Source: an uncultured Anaerolineales bacterium
GTDB lineage: Bacteria; Chloroflexota; Anaerolineae; Anaerolineales; Villigracilaceae
Length of the DNA: 64,000 bases
Assembly (NCBI GenBank): GCA_949319575.1
Contig: CASGHD010000035.1
Location: 1 to 64,000 of the forward strand
Reading direction: 5' to 3'
Shown: positions 38,344-47,712 of the stretch, one piece after another
How the letters are laid out: each line of letters starts with the position of its first letter
Numbering within the stretch: the stretch's first letter is position 1
The notes under the pieces: model-generated
Database searches by the model: none
What the model saw: the letters and a program-made list of their open reading frames with translations, nothing else
Told to the model about the DNA's origin: nothing
Translations under genes and position numbers: made by a program

Positions 38344-39597
38344 TCACGGCGGGTCGTGTCGGAAATTCCATTCACCGCTGGCTTGATCTACAAAAGACCG
38401 CGAGCCGATCACTTCGTAAAACGTGATGCCCGGTCGCAGGTAAATTGGCGCGCCGTCCAACGCGGCGAAGTAAAGCGGCTGGTCGAGGTTCGTTCGATAC
38501 CATTTTGCCGGTATTCCCACGCCATCGCGGAAGACGTACGCTTCGCCGGAACCGGTCATATCGATCTTGAAGACCTCGTCGTCTTCGTCGTACTCGTTGG
38601 CGAAAGAGTGATAGGCAAGCATCACGACCACATTTGCCGCATGGACATGTTGCGATGTGACGCGGTCTACAAGCGGCGCGTAGGAGCCTTCCTTGCCGTC
38701 GCGGGTGTCGGCGATTTCTTGATAGCGGTAATACTGCTGGTCTTGCGGGCTGTACAGCCAGTAATGATACGAGTCGACAGAATAGAATGTGGAAATTTTT
38801 ATCCCACCCAGCCCCGCGGCCGGGGGCGCTGTATCGAACAAGCCGTCGCGGATGATCTGTGGCGAGTTATCCTTTCCGCCGCGCAGGGCGCAATCCGCCA
38901 TGAGGGTGGTGTTGAAATACGAATTGTTGTATGGCTCGACAGTCTGTTCGCGCTCGGTCAAAAAATGGAACGGCGGACACGAGCCGTTTGTTGGAGTGAG
39001 AAGCAGGTCGGCAAATTCGCTCTCCTGGAAATATCCCAACTCGCGCGGGTCGGCGAACTTGAAGGCAAGGAAAGCGTGATACATGCGTTGCACGTGTTCG
39101 TCGAAGTAACGCCCGGAGCGGACGGGTCCCACCCATTCCGAGTCGTTGCCGTAAAACACGGCGATGAAACGCGTCAAGCCGTCTTCGATGTAATATTCAA
39201 ATACCTGGTCTGCGAGCGTAAGACCAGATTGGGGGCGCATGTAGCGCGGATAGTTCGCCACTTTAATCGCCATCGGGCGGCGTTGTAACAATGCCGGGTC
39301 GGAGGGCGGCAAGCCGGTCAACGGATTCATTGTGGTGGTCACGGTGAAGGCTGGCACCATCGCATCCGGGGGGATGAATTGCGGCAGGATGAGGAATGGC
39401 GTCGCCGTGGGCGGGAGCGTGGGCGGGCTGAGAGGCGTGGGAGCCGAATCAGAAGCAGGGGCGGCTGACGCGGTATTCGTCTGAAGTTGAAAAGGTGTCG
39501 GGGAGGGAATCCCTTCGGCAGAGACGTTATCTGCCGCCGCGTTGCATCCTGTGAGAAAAAGCAACGCGGAGATGATGGCGATGTGTGAGAAACGCAT
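38344..39597 (-). CDS. DUF3048 domain lipoprotein
   Basis: lipobox LTGC; NPLTGLPPSDPALLQRRPMAIKVANYPRYMRPQSGL...VGPVRSGRYFD. Confidence 0.88.
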   Translation of the reverse strand: MRFSHIAIISALLFLTGCNAAADNVSAEGIPSPTPFQLQTNTASAAPASDSAPTPLSPPTLPPTATPFLILPQFIPPDAMVPAFTVTTTMNPLTGLPPSDPALLQRRPMAIKVANYPRYMRPQSGLTLADQVFEYYIEDGLTRFIAVFYGNDSEWVGPVRSGRYFDEHVQRMYHAFLAFKFADPRELGYFQESEFADLLLTPTNGSCPPFHFLTEREQTVEPYNNSYFNTTLMADCALRGGKDNSPQIIRDGLFDTAPPAAGLGGIKISTFYSVDSYHYWLYSPQDQQYYRYQEIADTRDGKEGSYAPLVDRVTSQHVHAANVVVMLAYHSFANEYDEDDEVFKIDMTGSGEAYVFRDGVGIPAKWYRTNLDQPLYFAALDGAPIYLRPGITFYEVIGSRSFVDQASGEWNFRHDPP

Positions 39598-39696
39598 GGC
39601 GGGATTCTACAACAAATGGGCGATGATGCGCGTCTCGCCCGTTTCAATTCCCTATCAAAGAGGCGGGCAGGGCAAACCTGATAAAATTACTGTCGT

Positions 39697-41256
39697 ATGT
39701 TCATTCTCATCACGGTTGGCATTCTTTTTATTACCGCGCTGTTTGTACTGATCTTGCGGATCGTTCAACCTACTGCCGGTTACTCGTGGTTGATCGCCGC
39801 CAGCGGCGCATTCCTCGCGTGGGCAAGCGTGTTCGCATGGACCAACAAGTCGGATCGCTTGCAGTTCCTGATCTGGCAACCCGCTTCGTTGTTTGCGCAA
39901 TCGCCAACCTTCACCACTGACCCAATCGCCTGGGCGTATGCGTTGAGCATGCTCACTCTCACGCTGTCGGTGATCCTGACGTCGGTAGTGCGGAGCAACT
40001 TCCCCAGCGCATTAAGTTGGGTCGGCGCATTGGCTCTTTGTTCTTTAGGAACGCTTGCCGCCGTCGCCGATAACCCGGTCACCCTGGCGTTGATCTGGGC
40101 GGCGATCGATCTCGTTGATCTGATCGTCCAACTGCGTTTTGTCGAGGAGCCAACGCTGGGCGAGCGCGTGGTGACTTCATTCGCAACGCGCATCACAGGC
40201 GCCATGCTTTTACTCTGGGCAAGCGTGTTAAGCGCGGCGCAAGGGGGAACGCCGGACTTCCACGCAATAACTTCACAAGCCTCTTTATTCCTCCTGCTTG
40301 CCGCGGCATTGCGGATCGGCGTCCTGCCTCTGCATCTGCCATATCCAGGTAAAACCGCGTTACGTCGAGGTTTTGGCACCGTGTTGCGGATGATCTCCGC
40401 CGGTTCCAGCCTCATTTTGCTGGCGCGAATCCCCGGCGAAAGTATCGCTTCGCCTCTGGCGCCCTATCTTCTCGCGCTGGTTGCCCTTGCCGCGTTATAC
40501 GGCGGCTGGATGTGGTTACGCGCCCCGGATGAATTAACGGGGCGTCCGTTTTGGTTGATCGGCGTCGGCTCGCTGGCAGTGGCGGCTACCCTCCGCGCAA
40601 ACCCCATCGGCGCGGCGGCATGGAGTTGCGCGCTGATCTTGTGCGGCGGCGTGTTATTCTTATCCTCTGAACCTAACAAATGGCTGGCGCGCTCATTGTG
40701 GATCGCCGTGTTTGGGATGTCAGCCCTGCCATTTTCACTCACCTCCACCGGGTGGTCAGGTGGAACCGGCTTCTTCCTGACCTGGCTTCCCCTTCTGCTT
40801 GCGCAAGCCATGCTTCTCGCCGGGTTTATCCGCCACATTCTTCGCCCACCCGCATCACGCGAAATCTATGAAGATCAACCGCTTTGGGGGAAAAATATTT
40901 ACCCCATCGGAATCATACTGTTGCTGTCGACCACTCTGTTGTTAGGATGGTTCGGCTGGGACGGCTCGCTAAAATTCGGCAACGTGATCGCGGGGCTTTC
41001 CGCCTCTGCCCTCACCTTCGGCTTGATCTGGTTCACCCCGCGTATTCGCATCCTCAACCCGGTCCGCGCGCACTGGGTGCGCCCCACCAACCTGACGTGG
41101 CTCGACGGGTTATATCAAACGGCATGGAATGTATACCGTCTATTGGGCAGGTGGAGCAATATTTTTTCGAACATCCTCGAAGGCGACAGCGGAATCATGT
41201 GGACCCTGCTCTTCCTCGTTCTGTTCATCACCTTCTTCACCCAAAGGATTCCATAA
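39697..41256 (+). CDS. NADH dehydrogenase/Mrp-antiporter-like membrane subunit (NuoL/M/N-like)
   Basis: polytopic; ALRIGVLPLHLPYPGKTALRRGFGTVLRMISAGSSLILLARI resembles proton_antipo_M region. Confidence 0.62.
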   Translation: MFILITVGILFITALFVLILRIVQPTAGYSWLIAASGAFLAWASVFAWTNKSDRLQFLIWQPASLFAQSPTFTTDPIAWAYALSMLTLTLSVILTSVVRSNFPSALSWVGALALCSLGTLAAVADNPVTLALIWAAIDLVDLIVQLRFVEEPTLGERVVTSFATRITGAMLLLWASVLSAAQGGTPDFHAITSQASLFLLLAAALRIGVLPLHLPYPGKTALRRGFGTVLRMISAGSSLILLARIPGESIASPLAPYLLALVALAALYGGWMWLRAPDELTGRPFWLIGVGSLAVAATLRANPIGAAAWSCALILCGGVLFLSSEPNKWLARSLWIAVFGMSALPFSLTSTGWSGGTGFFLTWLPLLLAQAMLLAGFIRHILRPPASREIYEDQPLWGKNIYPIGIILLLSTTLLLGWFGWDGSLKFGNVIAGLSASALTFGLIWFTPRIRILNPVRAHWVRPTNLTWLDGLYQTAWNVYRLLGRWSNIFSNILEGDSGIMWTLLFLVLFITFFTQRIP

Positions 41257-41257
41257 G

Positions 41258-41851
41258 ATGGGCATCCTTGCCTGGGTTGCAGTTGTTATCATTCTTATCA
41301 CATCGGTGAGTTTGCTCCTTGCGCGAGACTGGCGCATCAGCATCATCCTTCTTGCCGTTCAATACCTCGCCATGTTTATCCTGCTCCTCCCCCATTTGCC
41401 GCTTGGCATGGCATCCGTCAAAGTAGTGACAGGGTGGATGTGCGCCGCGATCCTCGGCATGACGCGGTCTGATTTGAAGGATGAGGACTCCAAGGAAAAT
41501 CTCTGGCCCCGCGGCAGGTTGTTCAGCCTGTTCGCCGCGGGAATGGTTGGCTTGATCGTGACCGGCGCAACGCCTTCCGTCAACGACATCATGGCAGACG
41601 CCGGCACGGCAGTTACCGCCGGCGGGTTGTTGCTGGTTGGGCTGGGGTTGTTGCATCTTGGAATCACATCACAAATCCTGCGCGTAACACAGGGTTTGTT
41701 AACCGTCATCGCCGGGTTTGAAATTATCTACTCCGCCGTCGAATCTTCCGCGCTGGTGGTTGCCCTGCTGGTAGTCATCAACCTTGGGTTGGCGCTAGTT
41801 GGCTCATATCTGATGATCGCTTCGCAACACCGCGAACCGGAGACCGTGTGA
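41258..41851 (+). CDS. small polytopic membrane protein, NuoK/HyfE-like
   Basis: GLLTVIAGFEIIYSAVESSALVVALLVVINLGLALVGSYLM. Confidence 0.5.
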   Translation: MGILAWVAVVIILITSVSLLLARDWRISIILLAVQYLAMFILLLPHLPLGMASVKVVTGWMCAAILGMTRSDLKDEDSKENLWPRGRLFSLFAAGMVGLIVTGATPSVNDIMADAGTAVTAGGLLLVGLGLLHLGITSQILRVTQGLLTVIAGFEIIYSAVESSALVVALLVVINLGLALVGSYLMIASQHREPETV

Positions 41852-43251
41852 CCACCAACGCGCCCACACTTTGGATACTCGTACCATTCGGGTTGGGCAT
41901 CCTGCTTCTCTTCATCCGTAACGCGCGAACGGTCAGCGCGCTCGGTGGCGCCCTTGCCGTTCTCCTTGCGCTTGCGGCGCAGTTCATTCCGATCGAAACA
42001 GCGCTGCGGTTTGGAGAGCTCTCCATAAAAATCGATTCGTCCATATCCGTACTCGGGCGCATCCTGCTGATCTCGCCTGCCGAAGGGTCTCTGCTCGCGT
42101 TGATCTATGCCGGTTCATCGCTCTGGTTTTTTGGGTCGTTGGCGGCTGAACGCTCAGCGCGCGTCGTGCCGGTCGGCCTCATGATCACCGCCCTGATGGT
42201 CGCCGCGCTGGCAGTGCAACCGTTCTTATACGCGGCGTTATTTATCGAAATGGCGGCGCTCATCTCGATACCCATGCTATCCAGCATGTACGCGGCGCCC
42301 GGCAGGGGCATCGTGCGGTTCTTGATCTACCAGACGCTTGCCATGCCGTTCATTTTGCTCGCGGGCTGGCTACTCGCCGGCGTGGAAGCCAGCCCTGGCG
42401 ACCTCGCCCTCGCGGCGCAATCCGCTTCCGTGCTTGGGCTGGGATTCGCCTTCCTGCTCGCGATCTTTCCCCTGTACAACTGGATTCCCATGCTGATGGA
42501 GGATTCGCCCCCCTTCGCCGTCGGCTTCCTGTTATGGATTCTACCCACCGTCACCATCATCTTCGGGGCAGGCTTCCTCGACCGCTATTCGTGGATTCGC
42601 TCCTCGCCGCAACTCATTTCCGCGCTCCAATTTGCAGGCTTGCTAATGGTAACCACGGGCGGTCTTTGGGCGGCTTTTCAACGCCACCTCGGGCGGATCA
42701 TGGCCTACGGCGCGGTTGCGGAAACCGGGTTCTCCATCCTGGCGCTCAGCGTCGATTCGCGGCTTGGCATCCCGATCCTGTTTTTATTGATTCCCGCGCG
42801 GGCGTTAACGCTCGCGCTATGGTCACTCGCGCTAACCATCGTCAAGGAAAACACAGAGACTCTGCGCTTCTCATCCGCGCGCGGCATATTGAGGAACATG
42901 CCGTTCGCCGCAACAGGACTCGTGCTCGCCACGTTATCCACCGGCGCGTTCCCGCTGCTGGCGAGTTTCCCGCCCCGGTTGGCGCTTTGGGAAAGTGTCT
43001 CCCGCGCATCGTCTACCTCCGCCATTTGGATGGGCGTCGGCATTGCCGGCTTGTTGGTGAGCGCCATCCGTTCGCTGGCGGTGGCGGCGATGGCAGACGA
43101 ATACGCCAGTTGGAAGCCGCGCGAAAACCTCCCGCAGATGATCATGCTTGGGCTGGGCGCGATCGGGCTTTTCATCCTGGGGCTGTTCCCGCAAACGGCG
43201 CAAGTCTTCCTCGCAAAACTCCCGTTGATGTTCGAGCACCTGGGTCGATAG
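41848..43251 (+). CDS. NADH dehydrogenase/Mrp-antiporter-like membrane subunit (NuoN/MrpD-like)
   Basis: polytopic; LLAIFPLYNWIPMLMEDSPPFAVGFLLWILPTVTIIFG; MAYGAVAETGFSILAL; ATGA overlap with previous gene. Confidence 0.65.
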   Translation: MTTNAPTLWILVPFGLGILLLFIRNARTVSALGGALAVLLALAAQFIPIETALRFGELSIKIDSSISVLGRILLISPAEGSLLALIYAGSSLWFFGSLAAERSARVVPVGLMITALMVAALAVQPFLYAALFIEMAALISIPMLSSMYAAPGRGIVRFLIYQTLAMPFILLAGWLLAGVEASPGDLALAAQSASVLGLGFAFLLAIFPLYNWIPMLMEDSPPFAVGFLLWILPTVTIIFGAGFLDRYSWIRSSPQLISALQFAGLLMVTTGGLWAAFQRHLGRIMAYGAVAETGFSILALSVDSRLGIPILFLLIPARALTLALWSLALTIVKENTETLRFSSARGILRNMPFAATGLVLATLSTGAFPLLASFPPRLALWESVSRASSTSAIWMGVGIAGLLVSAIRSLAVAAMADEYASWKPRENLPQMIMLGLGAIGLFILGLFPQTAQVFLAKLPLMFEHLGR

Positions 43252-43651
43252 AACGGCTCTTGATAACTCAGATTTCTAACCACCTGACACTTTCCTTCAT
43301 GGACGCTGAAAACGCTGATAAAAAAACTTTTTCGCCTGGTTGTTGAAAAATCAGCGTTCATCTGCGTTTTTCTGCATCCCGTTTTTATAACTGTCAGGCA
43401 GGTAGTCAGATTTCATTGAATATCACGGGGAAACCATAAGGCAAAAATTACGTTCCGTGTTCTCTATGAAATCCGCGCACAAAACGGCGACAACAGTTTA
43501 GGGTCTTTACGAGTTGCCGTGATGAACCGCCAGTTCCGGCGGCAGTTGCACTGCTGGCGGAACAATCACGGCAATTCCCAGAGAGCCACAGTTTAATAAA
43601 CAATCTCTTGGAACGGCTACGGTATAATCCTGCTTGATTTCGGAGGAAGTC

Positions 43652-44848
43652 ATGGACTTTGAACAGATCGTTAAACGCATTGCATGGCTGGACGACGAGC
43701 ATCGCAAAACACGCACAACCATCGTCACGCTTGAAGAACGCATGGCGGCGCTGGAAGGGAACATCGACTCGGTTGCCAAACAGATCAAGCCGCTAAACAA
43801 ACAGATCGCGGACATCGCATCCACCGCGGCGCGACTGGATCAGTTCGACTCGATCTTCGCCAGGCAACGCGACGACATGAACAAGGCGATCGATGCCATC
43901 GAGAAACGGTTCGAGAAACGCGAAAAGGAATTGATCAAGCGGCACGCCCAGGACCTGGAACCGCTGACAAAAGCGATCGAGGCGTTAAAAAAAGCCACCG
44001 ACCTCAGCGATATCAAGAGACAACTCAAAGCCCTGCCCAACGAAGATATCCGCCTGCAAATCGCCATCAAAGAGTTGCGCCCCCTGATCGACAGCGCCAT
44101 CCGCGCCGCCGACGATGTCACGCGCTCGCAAAAAGCATTCGAGGAAGCGCGCAAACAGGAAACGAAACGCATCGCCGACCTGCAAGGCGAATTAACTGCG
44201 GTCCGCAAACGGATCGACGAGGCGCGCGCCAAAGCCGACCTGAGCTCAGACGGTTTGAAAACCATCGACAGCCGCATGAATGAACTTATGCTCTCCGAAT
44301 CGGAACGCAAGAGCGCGCAGACCACCTTCATTGAAAGCCAGACCATCGCGCAGATCGACCGTGAGCGCACGTACAAAGAATGGAAGGAAAAATTTGACAC
44401 GGTCAAACAACAAGCCGAAATGCTCGATCGTCAGATCGTCCAACTCGAGGAGACCCTGCGCTCCGCGAAAAAGGCGCAAGAGACATACAACGAACTCAAC
44501 ACCAAACTCGAGCGGCGCATCAACGAAGTGACCGAGATGCAGCGTCTCACAGAAGACCGCCTGCGCCAGGAATGGGTAACCTTCAAAGCCGACGACCAGA
44601 AACGCTGGACGGGCTACACCCTCTCGCAAGATGAAGGCGCAAAAGACGCGCGCCGCGTCATGCAAAAACTGGAAGAACGCATCGACCCGCTCCTCGAATC
44701 GATCCAAACCATACAGGACCAAGTCCACCAGACCACAGACGCCACCGAACAACAACTTCAGGAATTGATGAACGTGGCACACGAGTGGCTGTCGGCATAC
44801 GAGCGCATCATGGGGCACGGCAAAGCAACGAAGAAAAGCAAGAAGTAA
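43652..44848 (+). CDS. coiled-coil protein of unknown function
   Basis: 398 aa, heptad-rich, Glu/Lys-rich. Confidence 0.7.
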   Translation: MDFEQIVKRIAWLDDEHRKTRTTIVTLEERMAALEGNIDSVAKQIKPLNKQIADIASTAARLDQFDSIFARQRDDMNKAIDAIEKRFEKREKELIKRHAQDLEPLTKAIEALKKATDLSDIKRQLKALPNEDIRLQIAIKELRPLIDSAIRAADDVTRSQKAFEEARKQETKRIADLQGELTAVRKRIDEARAKADLSSDGLKTIDSRMNELMLSESERKSAQTTFIESQTIAQIDRERTYKEWKEKFDTVKQQAEMLDRQIVQLEETLRSAKKAQETYNELNTKLERRINEVTEMQRLTEDRLRQEWVTFKADDQKRWTGYTLSQDEGAKDARRVMQKLEERIDPLLESIQTIQDQVHQTTDATEQQLQELMNVAHEWLSAYERIMGHGKATKKSKK

Positions 44849-44933
44849 AAAAACAAGTTCGATCCTTCGTCACATCCCTCCTCTTTCTTCTTTCATAGCC
44901 AAAGAAAGAGGAGAGAGGAAAGATTTTATTTTC

Positions 44934-46829
44934 ATGCGAGTCATCGGAACAGCCGGTCACGTCGACCACGGGAAATCCACGCTCATTGCCGCGCTCACAG
45001 GCGCGCACCCCGACCGCCTCAAAGAAGAGCAGGCGCGCGAAATGACCATCGAACTTGGATTCGGCTGGCTCACCCTGCCGAACGGTGAAGAGATCGGTAT
45101 CGTGGACGTGCCAGGGCACCGCGACTTCATCGAAAACATGCTGGCAGGCGTGGGCGGCATAGACGCCGCATTGCTCATCATTGCCGCAGACGAGGGCGTG
45201 ATGCCACAGACGCGGGAACACCTCGCCATTTTGGACCTCTTGGAGATATCCGCTGGCCTGATCGTGCTGACCAAGTGCGACCTCGCTTCAGACCCAGGGT
45301 GGCTTGGTCTGCTCTCAGCCGACATTCGCGCCATCGTGAAGGACACCGCCCTGCAAGACGCGCCCATCCTCCGCGTTTCAGCAAAAACAAAAACAGGACT
45401 CGACGATCTACTCCTCAACCTCCAGTCTCTCTTGCAAACTAAATCTGCCCGCCCCGATCTCAATCGTCCCCGCCTGCCCATCGACCGCGTCTTCACTATG
45501 AGCGGATTCGGCACGGTGGTCACTGGCACGCTGAGTGACGGACAATTATCCACCGGCGATGAAGTCGAAATCCTGCCTGCCGGAATCAAGGGGCGGGTGC
45601 GCGGTTTGCAGACTCACAAGAAAAAAGAGGAAATCGCCATCCCCGGTTCGCGCGCGGCGGTGAACATCTCCGGCGTGGACGCGGATTCCATCCGACGCGG
45701 AGACGTGCTCGCCCGCCCGAATCAATATCAACCCGCCCGCAGGCTCGACGCGCGCTTTCGATTGCTCAAAGACGCGACAGCCTCGCTCAAGCATAACGAT
45801 GAAGTGAAATTTTTCATCGGCGCGAGCGAAACCATCGCCATGCTTCGTTTGCTTGGCGCGGAGGAAATACAGCCCGGCAGTGAAGGTTGGATTCAACTGG
45901 AATTACGGGACGCGGTTGTTGCGGTTCGCGGCGACCGATACATTCTGCGGCGTCCATCGCCTGGCGAAACACTGGGCGGCGGCAGAATCATGGATCACCA
46001 GCCGAAAGGCAGGCACAAACGCTTCGACGAATCGGTATTGAAATCACTGGAAGCGCTTGCGCAAGGCTCGCCTTCTGATATTTTGCTCGAAGCCGCGAAC
46101 GCGCTGGGCATCGCTCCAGTCAAAGAGATTGTTGCGCGTTCGAGGCTTGAAGCGACAAATGCGGAAACAGCGCTGAACGAATTACTTCTTATCAATTCCC
46201 TTTTACCTCTTGAAGAAGGGTTGCCCGCCGCATCCAGCGATTTGCTGATCGCCAGCCAGTCTCATTGGCAAACCGCGCGCGCCAGGGTGTTGCAAATCGT
46301 TTCGGAGTTTCATAAAACTTTTCCGTTGCGGCGCGGCATTCCACGCGAAGAACTTAAAAGCAAATTGAAGTTGTCGCCGCGTATCTTTACTGCCATCCTG
46401 GCGCGACTACTTGCGGATCACTCGATCGCCGATCGCTCTTCTACTGTTTCGCTGCCGGGGCATGAGGTCCGCTTCACGGAGGGCGAGCAGGCAGCAATTG
46501 AGAAGTTGAAGCGCAAGTTCGAGGCGAATCCGTTCAGCCCGCCATCCGTCAAAGATTGCCAGACGGATGTTGGGGAGGATGTTCTCGGCGCGATGATCGA
46601 AGGCGGCGAGTTTATGCCAGTGTCGGCTGATGTCATTTTCCGCAAATCTGATTATGATTCCATGAAGGAAAAAATCAAACACATCATCGAAACACAAGGT
46701 AAAATTTCCCTCGCGGAAGCGCGAGACGCGTTCAACACCAGCCGTAAGTATGCGCAGGCAGCGCTCGAACATTTCGACGCGATCGGCTTTACCATACGCG
46801 ACGGCGATTTCAGGAAGATGAGGAACTAA
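44934..46829 (+). CDS. selB: selenocysteine-specific translation elongation factor
   Basis: MRVIGTAGHVDHGKSTLIAALTGAHPDRLKEEQAREMTIELGFGWL; C-terminal winged-helix repeats. Confidence 0.93.
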   Translation: MRVIGTAGHVDHGKSTLIAALTGAHPDRLKEEQAREMTIELGFGWLTLPNGEEIGIVDVPGHRDFIENMLAGVGGIDAALLIIAADEGVMPQTREHLAILDLLEISAGLIVLTKCDLASDPGWLGLLSADIRAIVKDTALQDAPILRVSAKTKTGLDDLLLNLQSLLQTKSARPDLNRPRLPIDRVFTMSGFGTVVTGTLSDGQLSTGDEVEILPAGIKGRVRGLQTHKKKEEIAIPGSRAAVNISGVDADSIRRGDVLARPNQYQPARRLDARFRLLKDATASLKHNDEVKFFIGASETIAMLRLLGAEEIQPGSEGWIQLELRDAVVAVRGDRYILRRPSPGETLGGGRIMDHQPKGRHKRFDESVLKSLEALAQGSPSDILLEAANALGIAPVKEIVARSRLEATNAETALNELLLINSLLPLEEGLPAASSDLLIASQSHWQTARARVLQIVSEFHKTFPLRRGIPREELKSKLKLSPRIFTAILARLLADHSIADRSSTVSLPGHEVRFTEGEQAAIEKLKRKFEANPFSPPSVKDCQTDVGEDVLGAMIEGGEFMPVSADVIFRKSDYDSMKEKIKHIIETQGKISLAEARDAFNTSRKYAQAALEHFDAIGFTIRDGDFRKMRN

Positions 46830-47500
46830 TGTGCGGACGATTCACGTTGACGGTTGACCCTGGCGAAGTACAGGAAAAATTCGGCAACTATATATTTCCG
46901 AAAAAATTTGCGCCGCGATTCAATATCGCGCCGACCCAGCCCGTGCTGGCGATCCCGAACACGGAAAAGTTCAAGGCGGATTTTTTTGTGTGGGGCTTGA
47001 TCCCCATGTGGGCTAAAGACCCCGGCGTCGGTAACCGCCTGATCAACGCGCGGGGTGAAACGGTTGCCGAGAAACCATCGTTTCGCGGCAGTTTGAAATA
47101 CAAACGCTGTCTTGTGCTTGCGGATGGTTTTTACGAATGGAAATCTCAGCCCGGCAAGAAAACGAAAACGCCGTTCTACATCCACATGAAAGACCGCCAG
47201 CCGTTCGCTATTGCCGGCTTGTGGGACACTTGGAACAGCCCGGATGGGGCTTCGATCAAAACCTGCGCGCTTATTACCACCGGCCCAAACGAGTTGATGG
47301 AAATGATCCATGATCGGATGCCGGTGATCGTACACCCGCGCGATTACGCCAAATGGCTCGACCCTTCGCCGCAGACGCCCGATCAACTGCATCCCCTTAT
47401 CAAACCTTTCCCCGCTGAAATGATGGACGCGTACCCGGTCAGCGCGCTGGTCAACAAGGCGTCGAACGATAAGCCCGAGCTGGTTGTGCCGGCGAAGTAG
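46829..47500 (+). CDS. SOS response-associated peptidase (SRAP/YedK/HMCES)
   Basis: MCGRFTLTVDPGEVQEKF; FNIAPTQPVLAI; NARGETVAEKPSFRGSLKYKRCLVLADGFYEWK. Confidence 0.95.
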   Translation: MCGRFTLTVDPGEVQEKFGNYIFPKKFAPRFNIAPTQPVLAIPNTEKFKADFFVWGLIPMWAKDPGVGNRLINARGETVAEKPSFRGSLKYKRCLVLADGFYEWKSQPGKKTKTPFYIHMKDRQPFAIAGLWDTWNSPDGASIKTCALITTGPNELMEMIHDRMPVIVHPRDYAKWLDPSPQTPDQLHPLIKPFPAEMMDAYPVSALVNKASNDKPELVVPAK

Positions 47501-47712
47501 TTTTCAGCCGCGCGTCTTTGCCTGCCTCCACAAATCGACAAGTAAACCAGTTGGAAAACCCGGTTCTTGACACAGTTCCAAGAACTTTCGTAAGGTATTG
47601 AGTATTCCGTTGGTAAAACAACTTCAGCCCTTGAAACTTTCGCCACAAACGCACTGCAAGATTCAGGCGGCTTGCAAAGCGGCAAAATGAATTTTGCCGT
47701 ACGAGCCGCGTT

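Noticed and set aside
38293-39288. 331-aa plus-strand ORF opposite the DUF3048 gene
   Set aside because: Fully antisense to a confidently assigned protein; composition fits a shadow frame.
43514-43574. Integron attC site
   Set aside because: Bulged hairpin is attC-like in shape, but no clear RYYYAAC/GTTRRRY core pair, no integrase and no cassette array.
43840-44406. 188-aa minus-strand ORF opposite the coiled-coil gene
   Set aside because: Ser/Arg-rich shadow of a Glu/Lys-rich coiled coil; not a believable protein.
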